64,000 nucleotides of DNA from Proales similis (Eukaryota > Rotifera > Eurotatoria > Ploima > Proalidae), in contig JAGVRJ010000008.1 of assembly GCA_019059635.1 (NCBI GenBank), forward strand, positions 1,426,001 to 1,490,000, in the 5' to 3' direction. The notes under the pieces were generated by a model, which did no database searches, was not told where the DNA came from, and was given only the letters and a program-made list of their open reading frames with translations. Positions 46,928-54,985 of the stretch are shown in pieces. The translations under genes were made by a program, and so were the position numbers. Position 1 is the stretch's first letter, and each line of letters begins with the position of its first letter.

Positions 46928-47293
46928 ATCTACAAGACGAATTGTTGCAAAAATCGTTTTAAAATTTGTTTAAGTTTTTGAACGCCATCTTTGTGATGCG
47001 GAGAACCGAGTGAACCGAGACAAACGTCGGCTCGCCTCTCTCTCTTGCGTAAGCCTTTTAACATGCCTTTACTCGACATGGTTGACTGATGCTTCTAGTC
47101 TCGTGAAAATGATTTCATGAGAATAATATTTTTCTCTTTGTTTTCAACTTGTCACAAAACAAACACTTTTTTTTTTTAAGATTTCGATTTGCTCTGCCAA
47201 GTGCTCTACAACAAACAAAATTACAAACTAGACAACTTGCGCATCGCTTTGATGCACGGAGGATCGCTACTTATTTCAACATGTGAATCAATT
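46928..47293. other. spacer between the sulfotransferase and R12
   Basis: 366 bp with the sulfotransferase promoter region and a T tract near 47167. No gene is seen. Confidence 0.5.
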
Positions 47294-47299
47294 TTTATT
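47294..47299 (-). terminator. poly(A) signal of R12 overlapping its stop codon
   Basis: The minus-strand TAA stop lies inside AATAAA, as in R9. Confidence 0.4.
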
Positions 47300-49553
47300 T
47301 TGTGCCTTGTATTTTCTGATTGCTGAAATGCTTCTTGAAATTGGGATTGAAGAGATAGAGGAGCAGCAAGTTCTCCAGGAAGCTGACTGTGAGCAGAAAT
47401 CGCGAGATGTCGAACAGCATCGGACAGACCGAATTGTACCGAGATCCAACAACGATGCATGACGCAAGAAAGTCAGGATGAAACGCGTGAATGATAAGAA
47501 CAAAAGTGGAGACCATCTCGGGCATTCTAAACAGGAACGAGAAGAGGCCGTTGAGAATGACCATTTTGGTGATGCGCTTTTCCACCTCTTCCTTTGGTCT
47601 CTGTGCGTTCTGCTTGCGAAGAAGGCCCAAAAGTCTCAAGTCGACCAGCATGTTGAACAGTGTAAACAGAGTTGTGCCCACGAACACATTGAATAGATAG
47701 GCAATTTGAAGGCCTACTCCGCCATTCATATTGTCAAAGAATAGATATAAAATGTAATTTTCAGATTCTTGGAATAATAAATCGATACTGAATCTATCGT
47801 TTATGAAGAGGGTAACCACGCTGACGAGAGCTGATGGAAGTGATAAGTAGGCAAGAAGCTTCCGGGGCCGAATCTTACGGAATCTATTCACCCGGTCTGT
47901 GTTGAGGCCAAAGCGAAACAGAACAAACAGGCTCTGGCTTAAGTTGGCCATCAGTCTCATTGTGTTGCCAAAGAAGCTCTCAACAAAAAGAAAATACGTC
48001 TGAGACAGTTTTGTGAGGGCTAGTTCAGGACAGTAAATGCCATTGTACTCAATGCAGGTAGAAAGCGGACTGAATGAGAATGTGAGAGCGTGGAAGAGGA
48101 CGAACCACGAGTTGTAGTAAGTGTAGTCCCACATGAACCTGGCCTTGTCGGTCAACTTGTTCCGACGGTACTCAGGTGATCTTTTGATCTTGCGAAACGT
48201 GCTGATCACCAGAAAATTAGCTACAAAGCCAAATACACACATGGCTGGTGTCAACCAAACATCCGCCAAGTATTTGGCGAATTCAAGGCCAAACACGTGG
48301 TCAATCTTTGTAAGATAGCCGAATGGTTGTACTGTTTCGATCGAGCACCTCTGGGCCATCTTTTCAAACTGGCATTGCTCACTTAGATTGGCCCTGTTTT
48401 GCACACACAGGCCAAGGTCGCTGTAGTAAAGGGCATAAAAGTCATCGTGAGCCCAGTAATTGCTTATGAGCCAAAACAGGAGGCAAGTACAGTTTTCATG
48501 CGCCTGTCTTTCAATCAGGTGGCCGTCTAGCTTGATGTTGAGCGAGTAGACCTTGATCTGGTAGAATACGCAAAACGACGAGTCGTCGAACGGCTGCGCT
48601 TCAAAGAGCTCAACCTCATTTATGAAGGCATTGAGGCCGCTAGACATTTGAAATGTATCTCGACTGTCAATAAGTATCACCAATGTGTCCTGGACTGCTC
48701 TAAATCGGGCATTGTTCAACCAGTTCGGGTTATTGTGAAAAAATCTTCTCAATCTAAAGCTTATCAATTTAATCAATATCAGCGAGCTGTTTCGCATAGC
48801 ACTTGTCTCAAATGACTTGACCAAGCCGCTTATCTCGACCCTTCTAGTCTGACCGAACAGTGTTGTCGGAAAGATCTTCGTGTTGAAGTTTACCCCATAA
48901 CCAGACAGGACCAGATACTCGATGGTGGCATTCAATGATTCGTTATTCGGTTCGAATGTGAGCATGTTGTGTTTGACTGTTGATTCGGTCAGTTCGGAGA
49001 TGGCTAGTTGACTCAAACGCGAGTTTCGGAATATTGTCGCACAGGTGCGCTCATGGTATCGGATGGCTTTGTGAATATCCATCATAGTTGATTTGGTGTT
49101 GCTCCATGGCCTGAATACCGGATAATCGGACGAGCAGTTTTCTTGCGGACTGCCATCCCGATTCACAATCCTCAAGTCGAATAACATGAATTCAATCCTC
49201 AAAGAAGAGTCATTTCCGAAATTCGGAACTTTAAAGTCAACTGACAATCCTTTCGCATTCGATATCTCTATTTTGACCGATTCAAAAGAAGAGATCGATT
49301 CAGTCAAGAGCTGGATATATTCACTAAGTTCACTCAGGCTCTCTCCGTCGGTTTGAAACCTGTTTTTGCGCCTATACACTAACGCTACTGCTTCTGAACG
49401 GCATATTTGAGCAGTTTCATTTATTTGATCCAGCTGACTTGGCCGCATTTTCTCATTTCCGGCGCTGTCGATCGTCAAATAGCAATCTGAGTAAGCGCCT
49501 GTGACGCGGTCAACCATTGCGCTCACACTCAAAGTGATCAGGATCGATAGCAT
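47295..49553 (-). CDS. receptor R12: LRR-like ectodomain GPCR
   Basis: Intronless, 752 aa. ATG at 49553 with signal peptide MLSILITLSVSAMVDRVTGA. R5-type subgroup: CYLTIDSAGNEKM, VNRDGSPQENCSSDYPVF, IRYHERTCATIF, LRRFFHNNPNWLNNARFR, DDSSFCVFYQIKVYSLNIKL, NCTCLLFWLISNYWA and QCQFEKMAQRCSIE. TM1 is near residue 444 (GFVANFLVISTF). TM3 ends LFRFGLNTDR, TM6 has FRMPEM, and the C-terminus is LYLFNPNFKKHF. Sequons are frequent in the ectodomain. It is the most downstream member, separated from R11 by the sulfotransferase gene and a receptor remnant. Confidence 0.92.
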   Translation of the reverse strand: MLSILITLSVSAMVDRVTGAYSDCYLTIDSAGNEKMRPSQLDQINETAQICRSEAVALVYRRKNRFQTDGESLSELSEYIQLLTESISSFESVKIEISNAKGLSVDFKVPNFGNDSSLRIEFMLFDLRIVNRDGSPQENCSSDYPVFRPWSNTKSTMMDIHKAIRYHERTCATIFRNSRLSQLAISELTESTVKHNMLTFEPNNESLNATIEYLVLSGYGVNFNTKIFPTTLFGQTRRVEISGLVKSFETSAMRNSSLILIKLISFRLRRFFHNNPNWLNNARFRAVQDTLVILIDSRDTFQMSSGLNAFINEVELFEAQPFDDSSFCVFYQIKVYSLNIKLDGHLIERQAHENCTCLLFWLISNYWAHDDFYALYYSDLGLCVQNRANLSEQCQFEKMAQRCSIETVQPFGYLTKIDHVFGLEFAKYLADVWLTPAMCVFGFVANFLVISTFRKIKRSPEYRRNKLTDKARFMWDYTYYNSWFVLFHALTFSFSPLSTCIEYNGIYCPELALTKLSQTYFLFVESFFGNTMRLMANLSQSLFVLFRFGLNTDRVNRFRKIRPRKLLAYLSLPSALVSVVTLFINDRFSIDLLFQESENYILYLFFDNMNGGVGLQIAYLFNVFVGTTLFTLFNMLVDLRLLGLLRKQNAQRPKEEVEKRITKMVILNGLFSFLFRMPEMVSTFVLIIHAFHPDFLASCIVVGSRYNSVCPMLFDISRFLLTVSFLENLLLLYLFNPNFKKHFSNQKIQGTK

Positions 49554-49800
49554 CAGTTGCCTTTTCCTTGGTTTTATTGCTTCTAGGGGCGAATTAAATA
49601 GATTTGTGTGAATTCTGTTTACGAAAGCATCTTTATTTCAACCGCAGAGCAGCCATGCTGGCCTTCTTACATAAGCGAGGCAACAGAGCCGTTTCAATGA
49701 GGCTGTGTGAATTGTTTTGGTTTTAGGACTAAGCAGAGTGTGCTGAATTGCCTTCTGCCGATTGCTTTTAAGCTTGATAGAGGTGAGAAAATGGCGCAGA

Positions 49801-49843
49801 TCGAATGTCAGTCGGCCTAGTTGTATTTAAAGATGCCGAACTC
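49801..49843 (-). repeat. dispersed 43-bp repeat, inverted copy C
   Basis: The reverse complement matches copies A and B along the whole 43 bp with several substitutions. It is about 15-21 kb away and outside the cassette duplication, so it is an independent dispersal. Confidence 0.5.
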
Positions 49844-50039
49844 GCCCAGTCGGTGGCAAACAGTTTCAAATTCAAGCAGAGAATTTTAGCACTTTTAGCA
49901 AATCCGTGTAAAATTGCGTTTTATTGCCAAATACCATCTGATTCATGTCCCGAGCGGGCGAAAATCATTTTCATCAGCACATGTAAAAAATGTGCATCTT
50001 ACGTTACAATTGAGTTTGTCTGAAGCCGCTTGACAAACG

Positions 50040-50087
50040 TTGCTGCTCTCCCTCAGCTTGACACATCTTGCTGCTCTCCCTCAGCTT
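50040..50087 (+). repeat. 20-bp direct repeat pair, period 28 bp
   Basis: The sequence ttgctgctctccctcagctt occurs at 50040-50059 and again at 50068-50087, separated by 8 bp. Two copies only. Confidence 0.8.
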
Positions 50088-50632
50088 TCTGGAAAATTTG
50101 ATGCTTCCCTTTTTGCTATGTTGTAGTAGTCGCCATTATGCTTCAAGCATGCTCCGTAATCAGATAGATTCAGAATTTTTACAAACAGCAAACATATACA
50201 ATTCATTTAACACTTGAGACATCACTAAGAATTTGTTGGATTTAACTGAGCTTATTTGAACGAAATTTTATTCAACGAATGCAAGTGAAGAATTAAAAAG
50301 TTAAGAATGTGAAGCGCAGTTGAATTTTGTATTGAATACAATAGAGTGTGTGTGAACAAGTGATTTCTTTTAATTTGCATTCAAGGTTGTGCTGTATTGC
50401 AACAGATCTCATTCGAATTATTCTATTTATGCATTTCGCTTTCTCCCCATGTAATTGAGCCGAGCTTTAAGTTTTTCATTTAGCATCTGAAAGGCCTCAT
50501 TTCATGTGATGCAAATTGCAAGTGTGGCAGCTATATTTAGAATCAGTCAATTTGTCAATCCATCTTTCCTGATGGCTTAAACCGTACCCAAACTCTCTCA
50601 CACACACACCCGACTGAGACTAAAGATAGATC

Positions 50633-50640
50633 TATTTAAG
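50633..50640 (+). promoter_or_regulatory. TATA-like box of the dihydrodiol dehydrogenase gene
   Basis: TATTTAAG 62 nt upstream of the ATG at 50695. Confidence 0.5.
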
Positions 50641-50694
50641 GTGGCGGTCGGTTGCAAATTTAAACTTCAAAACGGACCCGAGAAGTGAGAGAAA

Positions 50695-51828
50695 ATGGGC
50701 GAAGAAAAAGTGCTGCGATGGGGAATCGTTTCGGCAGGTCTGATTTCAAGCGATTTTTGCTCTGCACTGCAAACACTGGACCGTAAGAAGCACAAGATTT
50801 TGATGGTGGCCGCTCAGGATAGAAAGAGAGCGGAGGAATTTGCAGCCAAATTCGACATTCCGTCTGCCACGGACTCGTACGACGATCTTTTCAGCAGCCC
50901 TGAAATAAACGTGGTTTACATTGGCGCCATAAACACTTTTCACAAAGAATTGTGTTTGAAGGCGATCAATGCAGGCAAGCACGTGCTGTGCGAGAAGCCG
51001 ATGAGCTTGAATTCAAAAGAGCAAGAAGAGGTTCTCAAGGCCGCCGAGCAAAAAGGAACATTCTTCATGGAGGCCGTGTGGACGCGATTTTTCCCCATCA
51101 CCTGCCGCCTAAGGGAAGAATTGGCCAGAGGGAGCATCGGCCAAGTCAAGTTCTTCAGCAGTTTTTTCCTCAACCCGATCAACCAGGTGGAGCGGATAAA
51201 GCGAAACGAGCTCGGCGGTGGCACCATCCTCGACATCGGTCTCTATCCCATCCAGCTCGCCTGCTTGGTGTTCAATCACGAGAAGCCAATAAAGTTCGTT
51301 GCCAGTGGTCAACTGATGGAGTCGAGCAACCTCGAAGAGATGTGCTCGATAAGTTTGATTTATTCGGGAAACAGAATGGCAGTGATAAATGCGGCCTCCA
51401 ACTGCTCTCTGTACGCACCGACTGCGATCGTCGGCCAAAAAGGCGTCATTCAGGTCGAGTTTGTTATTTCAAAGCCGATTTAGATGAGTTTTAATCGTGA
51501 ACTTTTCAGATTCCTGAGTACTCGTGGTCGCCCACTGAGCTGATCCTGCCCGACGGACAGAGATTGAGCGAGCCGCTTCCTGAAGGAAGAGAGACCGTCT
51601 ATCCGCATGGACTGGGCATGTCCTACGAGGCCGAGGCGGTTCGTCAGGCCATTTTTGAAGGTTCATCTCATCGTTTTCATTTGTTTCGACTTGTTTGAAA
51701 TTTTCAAACACCTAAAAGGCAAAAGAGAGCATCCGTGGATGACCCACCAGAACTCGAGACTCATAATGAGCATCATTGACGAAGCGCGCAGGCAGCTCGG
51801 TGCCGAAACTTTTGAGCAAAAGAATTGA
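50695..51828 (+). CDS. trans-1,2-dihydrobenzene-1,2-diol dehydrogenase (Gfo/Idh/MocA family)
   Basis: Three exons: 50695-51453, 51510-51660, 51719-51828, giving 339 aa (the mammalian enzyme is about 334). Introns are 56 and 58 nt. The N-terminal Rossmann domain begins WGIVSAGLISSDF (dinucleotide-binding loop, residues ~9-20), followed by VVYIGAINTFH and the family motif GKHVLCEKPMSLN (~97-109). The C-terminal alpha/beta domain has FMEAVWTRFFP, GGGTILDIGLYPIQLACLVF and near the end HGLGMSYEAEAVRQAI. These match dihydrodiol dehydrogenase/NADP-xylose dehydrogenase (DHDH), a cytosolic NADP-dependent enzyme that oxidises sugars and aromatic dihydrodiols. The exact substrate is inferred. AATAAA is at 51874-51879. 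Confidence 0.9.
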
Positions 51829-51873
51829 TTGACAAGTTGAGATGAGACCGAGCTTCTCTAATTAATCATGATA

Positions 51874-51919
51874 AATAAAGCCTTTTTTGATTTAAAACTG
51901 AAGCCAAAAAGTCTTTATT
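51874..51919. terminator. convergent poly(A) signals (DHDH and PH-like gene)
   Basis: AATAAA on plus at 51874-51879 ends the dehydrogenase. AATAAA on minus (plus TTTATT, 51914-51919) lies ~70 nt beyond the stop of the Gly/Asp/Cys tail. The minus-strand signal is evidence that the tail belongs to a transcribed gene. Confidence 0.55.
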
Positions 51920-51985
51920 AAGTCTGAAGAGTAGCAAAGTCATTTAGCAAGCGGTTCATATGAGAACGCTTGCGAATGAGTCATC

Positions 51986-52815
51986 TCAATCGCCGCCGCA
52001 GTCGCCACCACCGCTGTCACCACCACCACAATCGCCGCCACCGCTGTCACCACCACCACAATCGCCGCCACCGCCATAGTCGCCACCTCCTCCATAGCCG
52101 CAGTCACCACCACCATAGAATCCACCACCACAGTCGCCGCTCGCTTCGTGGTCGCTGCAACTGCTGTCGCAACTACTACTGTCGCAACCATCGCAATCCT
52201 TGCATCCATCGCCATTATCATTGCTGAATTTGAAGGGTTGACTTGGATTTTTCGGGCGATTCAGATGACTTGTTCTGGATTTGTCCTTGCGCGTTCGAGC
52301 TTTGGTTGGAACAAACTTAAGAAAAGTGAAATTGACTTGGAATCAACGGAAAGTGCGTGACGTTGAAAAACTTGCCGATCTGAACGCTTGGCTCCATCGT
52401 CTGCAGGGAAAAAATTACAAATTTTTAAACGACAGAGAAACGCCATGAAGGGAAGAGAGGTTTACTCAAAATTGTCCTGATCGCCAGTGTAGAGCCACAG
52501 TGCCCTGGTCAGTCCCAATGGAATGCAAATGTAAAGATTTGGGTCCTTGGACTCATGCACAGGTGGCGCCCTTGATTCATTCAGGGCGCTCGGTCCATAT
52601 TTGGCGCCACTCAGTCGATTCGCGATGTTGAAGCTGTCGTCAGAAGTGATCGATTGCAGTCGGCCGTTTGAGAGAAACTGGAAAAGGGCACTGCCTTCAC
52701 GCTGCGACATGAGACTCCTTTGTACGGAAAGGCTTAAATCTTCAATCTGCATGTGATTCATTGGCTCGCCTTACGACTTGAAGAATTCCAAGTTGCCTTG
52801 TACGAGTACGCTCAT
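51986..52815 (-). CDS. PH-like domain protein with Gly/Asp/Cys-rich tail
   Basis: Preferred model, four exons: 52775-52815, 52466-52717, 52362-52400, 51986-52274, phases consistent, 206 aa. It begins MSVLVQGNLEFFKS, then has ALFQFLSNGRLQSI, NLYICIPLGLTRALWLYTGD and QDNFERWSQAF, resembling the strands and final Trp-containing helix of a PH domain with an enlarged middle loop. The last ~85 residues are unusual: SNDNGDGCKDCDGCDSSSC followed by repeated GGGDC/GGGDS/GGGDY units with a Cys about every 4-9 residues, ending in GGD. An alternative ending reads on from exon 3 to a TGA at 52343, giving a short protein without the tail. The reading frame is also open upstream of the chosen ATG (including VNVGKRPKIECLSPK), so an extra 5' exon is possible. 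Function is unknown. Confidence 0.5.
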
Positions 52816-53343
52816 TTCGCTTGGAAAATTACTAACAGCTCTTGCCTTTGATTGAGGTTGCTCCGGTTCGTCTAAATTTGCCGTTTTGGGGCTCAAGCAC
52901 TCGATTTTAGGCCGCTTGCCAACATTCACCTGACGTAAATCATAATCATATCTTAACCTGGCTGGCTCTCATAATCGTGCGCAAAAAGTAGCACGTCAGG
53001 TGTAATTATTTTTTCAAGACATTAGCCACATCGGTCGCGTTTCAAATTTCGCTTTAAATTTAAAAAGCCTGCTATTGGATCGATGGCGCCTAAAATTGGC
53101 CGAGAAAACATGTTTCAGGCGGCCATTTTATGTTCGAGCTAATTTGCCCACACAAGAAAGAGGAAGAGAGCGTTTAAAAGCTGGCCAGAAGGCTGACTCT
53201 TTTACTTTAATATGCAATTCAATCGTTCGGTGTACAGTTTTAAGAACAAAATTCGCTTCTAACAGGTTGAAAAGCACCTGCATGAGTTTGAACGAACACT
53301 GGGCCGAACGGTTCAGGTTTGGCGGCCAATCACAATGCTTGTG
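52816..53343. other. spacer with possible 5' coding sequence of the PH-like gene
   Basis: Minus-strand 52816-52929 is open in frame with the PH-like gene and could be coding if a tiny (28-nt) upstream intron is real. The rest up to 53343 shows nothing I can support. Confidence 0.35.
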
Positions 53344-54042
53344 TTAGACGTCGGTTATTATAGCATCAGCACGCTGGCCATGCGAAGCGGCATAAATTTC
53401 CGAGTAGTCAGGCGGCAGCTTGCTGTAGGTCGAATGCTCAGAGTCGTGCACTCGCTGGGGATTAACGGCTCGGCTCTCCTCCGGCTTGGTCGTGTGAAGC
53501 TCAGAGTAGGACGGGAGAGACAGGCGTCTCTGGTCAGCCGGCTTGACTCTTGACTCGAAGCTCAGATGTTCGGGTTCGGCTCTGAGCGCCTCGGACGCAC
53601 TCGGCTCGTCCGGTCGCGCTCTGGAACGTGAAGGGCATCGTTTCCAAACTAGAGATATGGCGATCACCATCAGAATGCTGGAGGAGACTATGGAGACCAC
53701 CACTGCCAAATTCTGCCATTTGTCCTGCTGGGACTTGTTTAGGACCAGACTGAACAGGGTCATGAGTGACAACAGGCAAGCTAGAGTGCCCACCGAAATC
53801 AATAATATGATGCACTGCTTATCGATGAGAATGGAGGCAATCGGCCCATTCGGCACTGTCGAGGCAGCGTCCGGTCCACCCAAGTAGTTTGGATATGTGG
53901 AGAGTCGAGGCGAGCGACCGCGGCTTGCGCGGCTGCTTCTGGCCACTGAAGTGAACGGATCGTTTCTCACGTTCCTCAGCAAGTGCGCTCTGAGCGCCGG
54001 CTGAGATCCAGTGGAAAAGTGCGACTGTCGTAGAAATATCAT
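53344..54042 (-). CDS. two-TM protein with cytosolic PY motifs, unrecognised
   Basis: Single-exon 232 aa from an ATG at 54042. The N-terminal ~70 residues are Arg/Ser-rich. Two hydrophobic helices lie at ~77-103 (IILLISVGTLACLLSLMTLFSLVL) and ~109-133 (NLAVVVSIVSSSILMVIAISLVW), joined by a short polar loop, so both termini are probably on the same side. The C-terminal ~95 residues are Ser/Pro/Glu-rich and contain SLPSYSEL and LPPDYSEIY; the second is a PPxY motif of the kind bound by WW domains of Nedd4-type ubiquitin ligases. I recognise no family; adaptor-like proteins with PY tails (for example the NDFIP type) are a loose comparison in layout only. Confidence 0.6.
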   Translation of the reverse strand: MIFLRQSHFSTGSQPALRAHLLRNVRNDPFTSVARSSRASRGRSPRLSTYPNYLGGPDAASTVPNGPIASILIDKQCIILLISVGTLACLLSLMTLFSLVLNKSQQDKWQNLAVVVSIVSSSILMVIAISLVWKRCPSRSRARPDEPSASEALRAEPEHLSFESRVKPADQRRLSLPSYSELHTTKPEESRAVNPQRVHDSEHSTYSKLPPDYSEIYAASHGQRADAIITDV

Positions 54043-54143
54043 TTGCGAACTCGTTCATTCGCTCTGCGCGCACGCCGACACGAATACCAAGCGCCTCCAC
54101 CCGACTAGAACGGCGCAAAAGAGTAATTTAGCCGATTTTTCTT

Positions 54144-54149
54144 TTTATT
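54144..54149 (-). terminator. poly(A) signal after the 60-aa membrane protein gene
   Basis: Minus-strand AATAAA about 56 nt beyond the stop at 54205. It is the main support for that small gene being transcribed. Confidence 0.45.
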
Positions 54150-54176
54150 TATTATCGATACTATCAGGAGCTAGCG

Positions 54177-54197
54177 AGCGAGAGAGAGAGAGAGAGA
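54177..54197 (+). repeat. (GA)n microsatellite
   Basis: About ten GA units in the spacer just downstream of the small membrane protein gene. Confidence 0.9.
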
Positions 54198-54204
54198 TCT
54201 TATG

Positions 54205-54387
54205 TTAATCGTCCATTTCCTCATAAAGCAGCATTATGAAAATTTGCTCTGAAATAGAATAAAACAAAAAAATGAAAAGCAGGCGCCACCAAAAGCAAAC
54301 AGAAGCAATAAGCCGAGACCGCCTTCTGTGTGCAGTTGCCTCATCAGCTGCCAGCCCGCTCATCAGACCTGGCCAGAACGCTGCCAT
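54205..54387 (-). CDS. small single-pass membrane protein, unrecognised
   Basis: A 60-codon ATG frame: MAAFWPGLMSGLAADEATAH, a basic RRRSR patch, a strongly hydrophobic aromatic segment (SVCFWWRLLFIFLFYSISEQ) and an acidic end (YEEMDD). The positive-then-hydrophobic-then-acidic layout is typical of small integral membrane proteins. A poly(A) signal follows. No family is recognised. Confidence 0.4.
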   Translation of the reverse strand: MAAFWPGLMSGLAADEATAHRRRSRLIASVCFWWRLLFIFLFYSISEQIFIMLLYEEMDD

Positions 54388-54602
54388 TTACTTTCATTCC
54401 AGAATCTAGCATTGGCTTTTATTAATAAAAAAAAAAAATTCAAAACAAAAAGCGAAGCCCAAGCGCCCAACAAGAACAAAAGCAATTAAAGAAAATGTGA
54501 GGTTGGTTTGATTTTGATCGGTCGGCGGGCTGCTTTTATCGGCCTTGGTTGTTAATGGCAAGGAGAGAAATTTGATTTCGAAGCACGTTCTGTGTGGCCG
54601 AG

Positions 54603-54957
54603 ATGATCAAGCGTAAATTGACGCGCATCGAAATAACGCTTGACGACACCAAAGAGCTGGACGAGTTGTTCTTTCGAGCCCCACAGCAGTCGGCAGCCAA
54701 TTCGACAAACGTTGGTCGGTCTCCTCTTTGATTTCTTCGCCTCTCAATTCTAATTCTGGTTTGCCGAATTTCAAGCAGTCAAGATCGAATCGATCGGCAA
54801 CAGCGGCACTGAGCTTTCTTCGGGTCAAACTGGCGCCCAGCCGGTTAGAAGCGCGACCGTACAGAATTTAGAAATCGCCGAATCATCGAGAATCAACCCG
54901 CAGCCGTACAACATCTCAGACAATCTGGACGCAGGAGAGCGTGTCGACTCTTGCTAG
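54603..54957 (+). CDS. CDC26: anaphase-promoting complex subunit CDC26
   Basis: Two exons, 54603-54714 and 54779-54957, giving 96 aa (human 85). The N-terminus MIKRKLTRIEITLDDTKELD matches the conserved N-terminal segment of CDC26 (acetyl-Met, basic RRKPTRLELKLDD type), which threads into the TPR channel of APC6/CDC16 and stabilises the anaphase-promoting complex. The C-terminal half (SSRINPQPYNISDNLD) is polar and disordered, as in the family. The donor is not strong: GTTG/GTCGGT is used here with acceptor CAG/TCAAG, and the phase allows a nearby alternative (AAC/GTTGGT with AAG). The stop at 54957 is only 28 nt before the ADAT2 ATG. Confidence 0.82.
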
Positions 54958-54985
54958 TGCCCATACTCACACACACACACTCGAA

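Larger units (their letters stand above)
49554..50694. other. spacer between divergent R12 and the dihydrodiol dehydrogenase gene
   Basis: 1.14 kb without a supported gene. It contains the inverted 43-bp repeat (49801-49843), a 20-bp direct repeat pair, AT-rich sequence and the dehydrogenase promoter. A frame beginning in the repeat (about 49805-50023) has no family features. Confidence 0.5.

Noticed and set aside
12477-49553. Mobile element or viral origin for the repeated intronless genes
   Set aside because: No transposase, reverse transcriptase, integrase, terminal repeats or target-site duplications were seen next to the receptors; the products are clearly 7TM proteins with signal peptides.
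49805-50023. 72-codon plus frame starting within the inverted 43-bp repeat
   Set aside because: The frame is explained by the repeat and chance; the other repeat copies do not preserve it.
51970-52227. Plus-strand His/Arg-rich frame opposite the Gly/Cys tail
   Set aside because: It is the complement of GGT/GGC/GAC codons; the minus-strand reading fits exon phases and has a poly(A) signal, the plus-strand reading does not.
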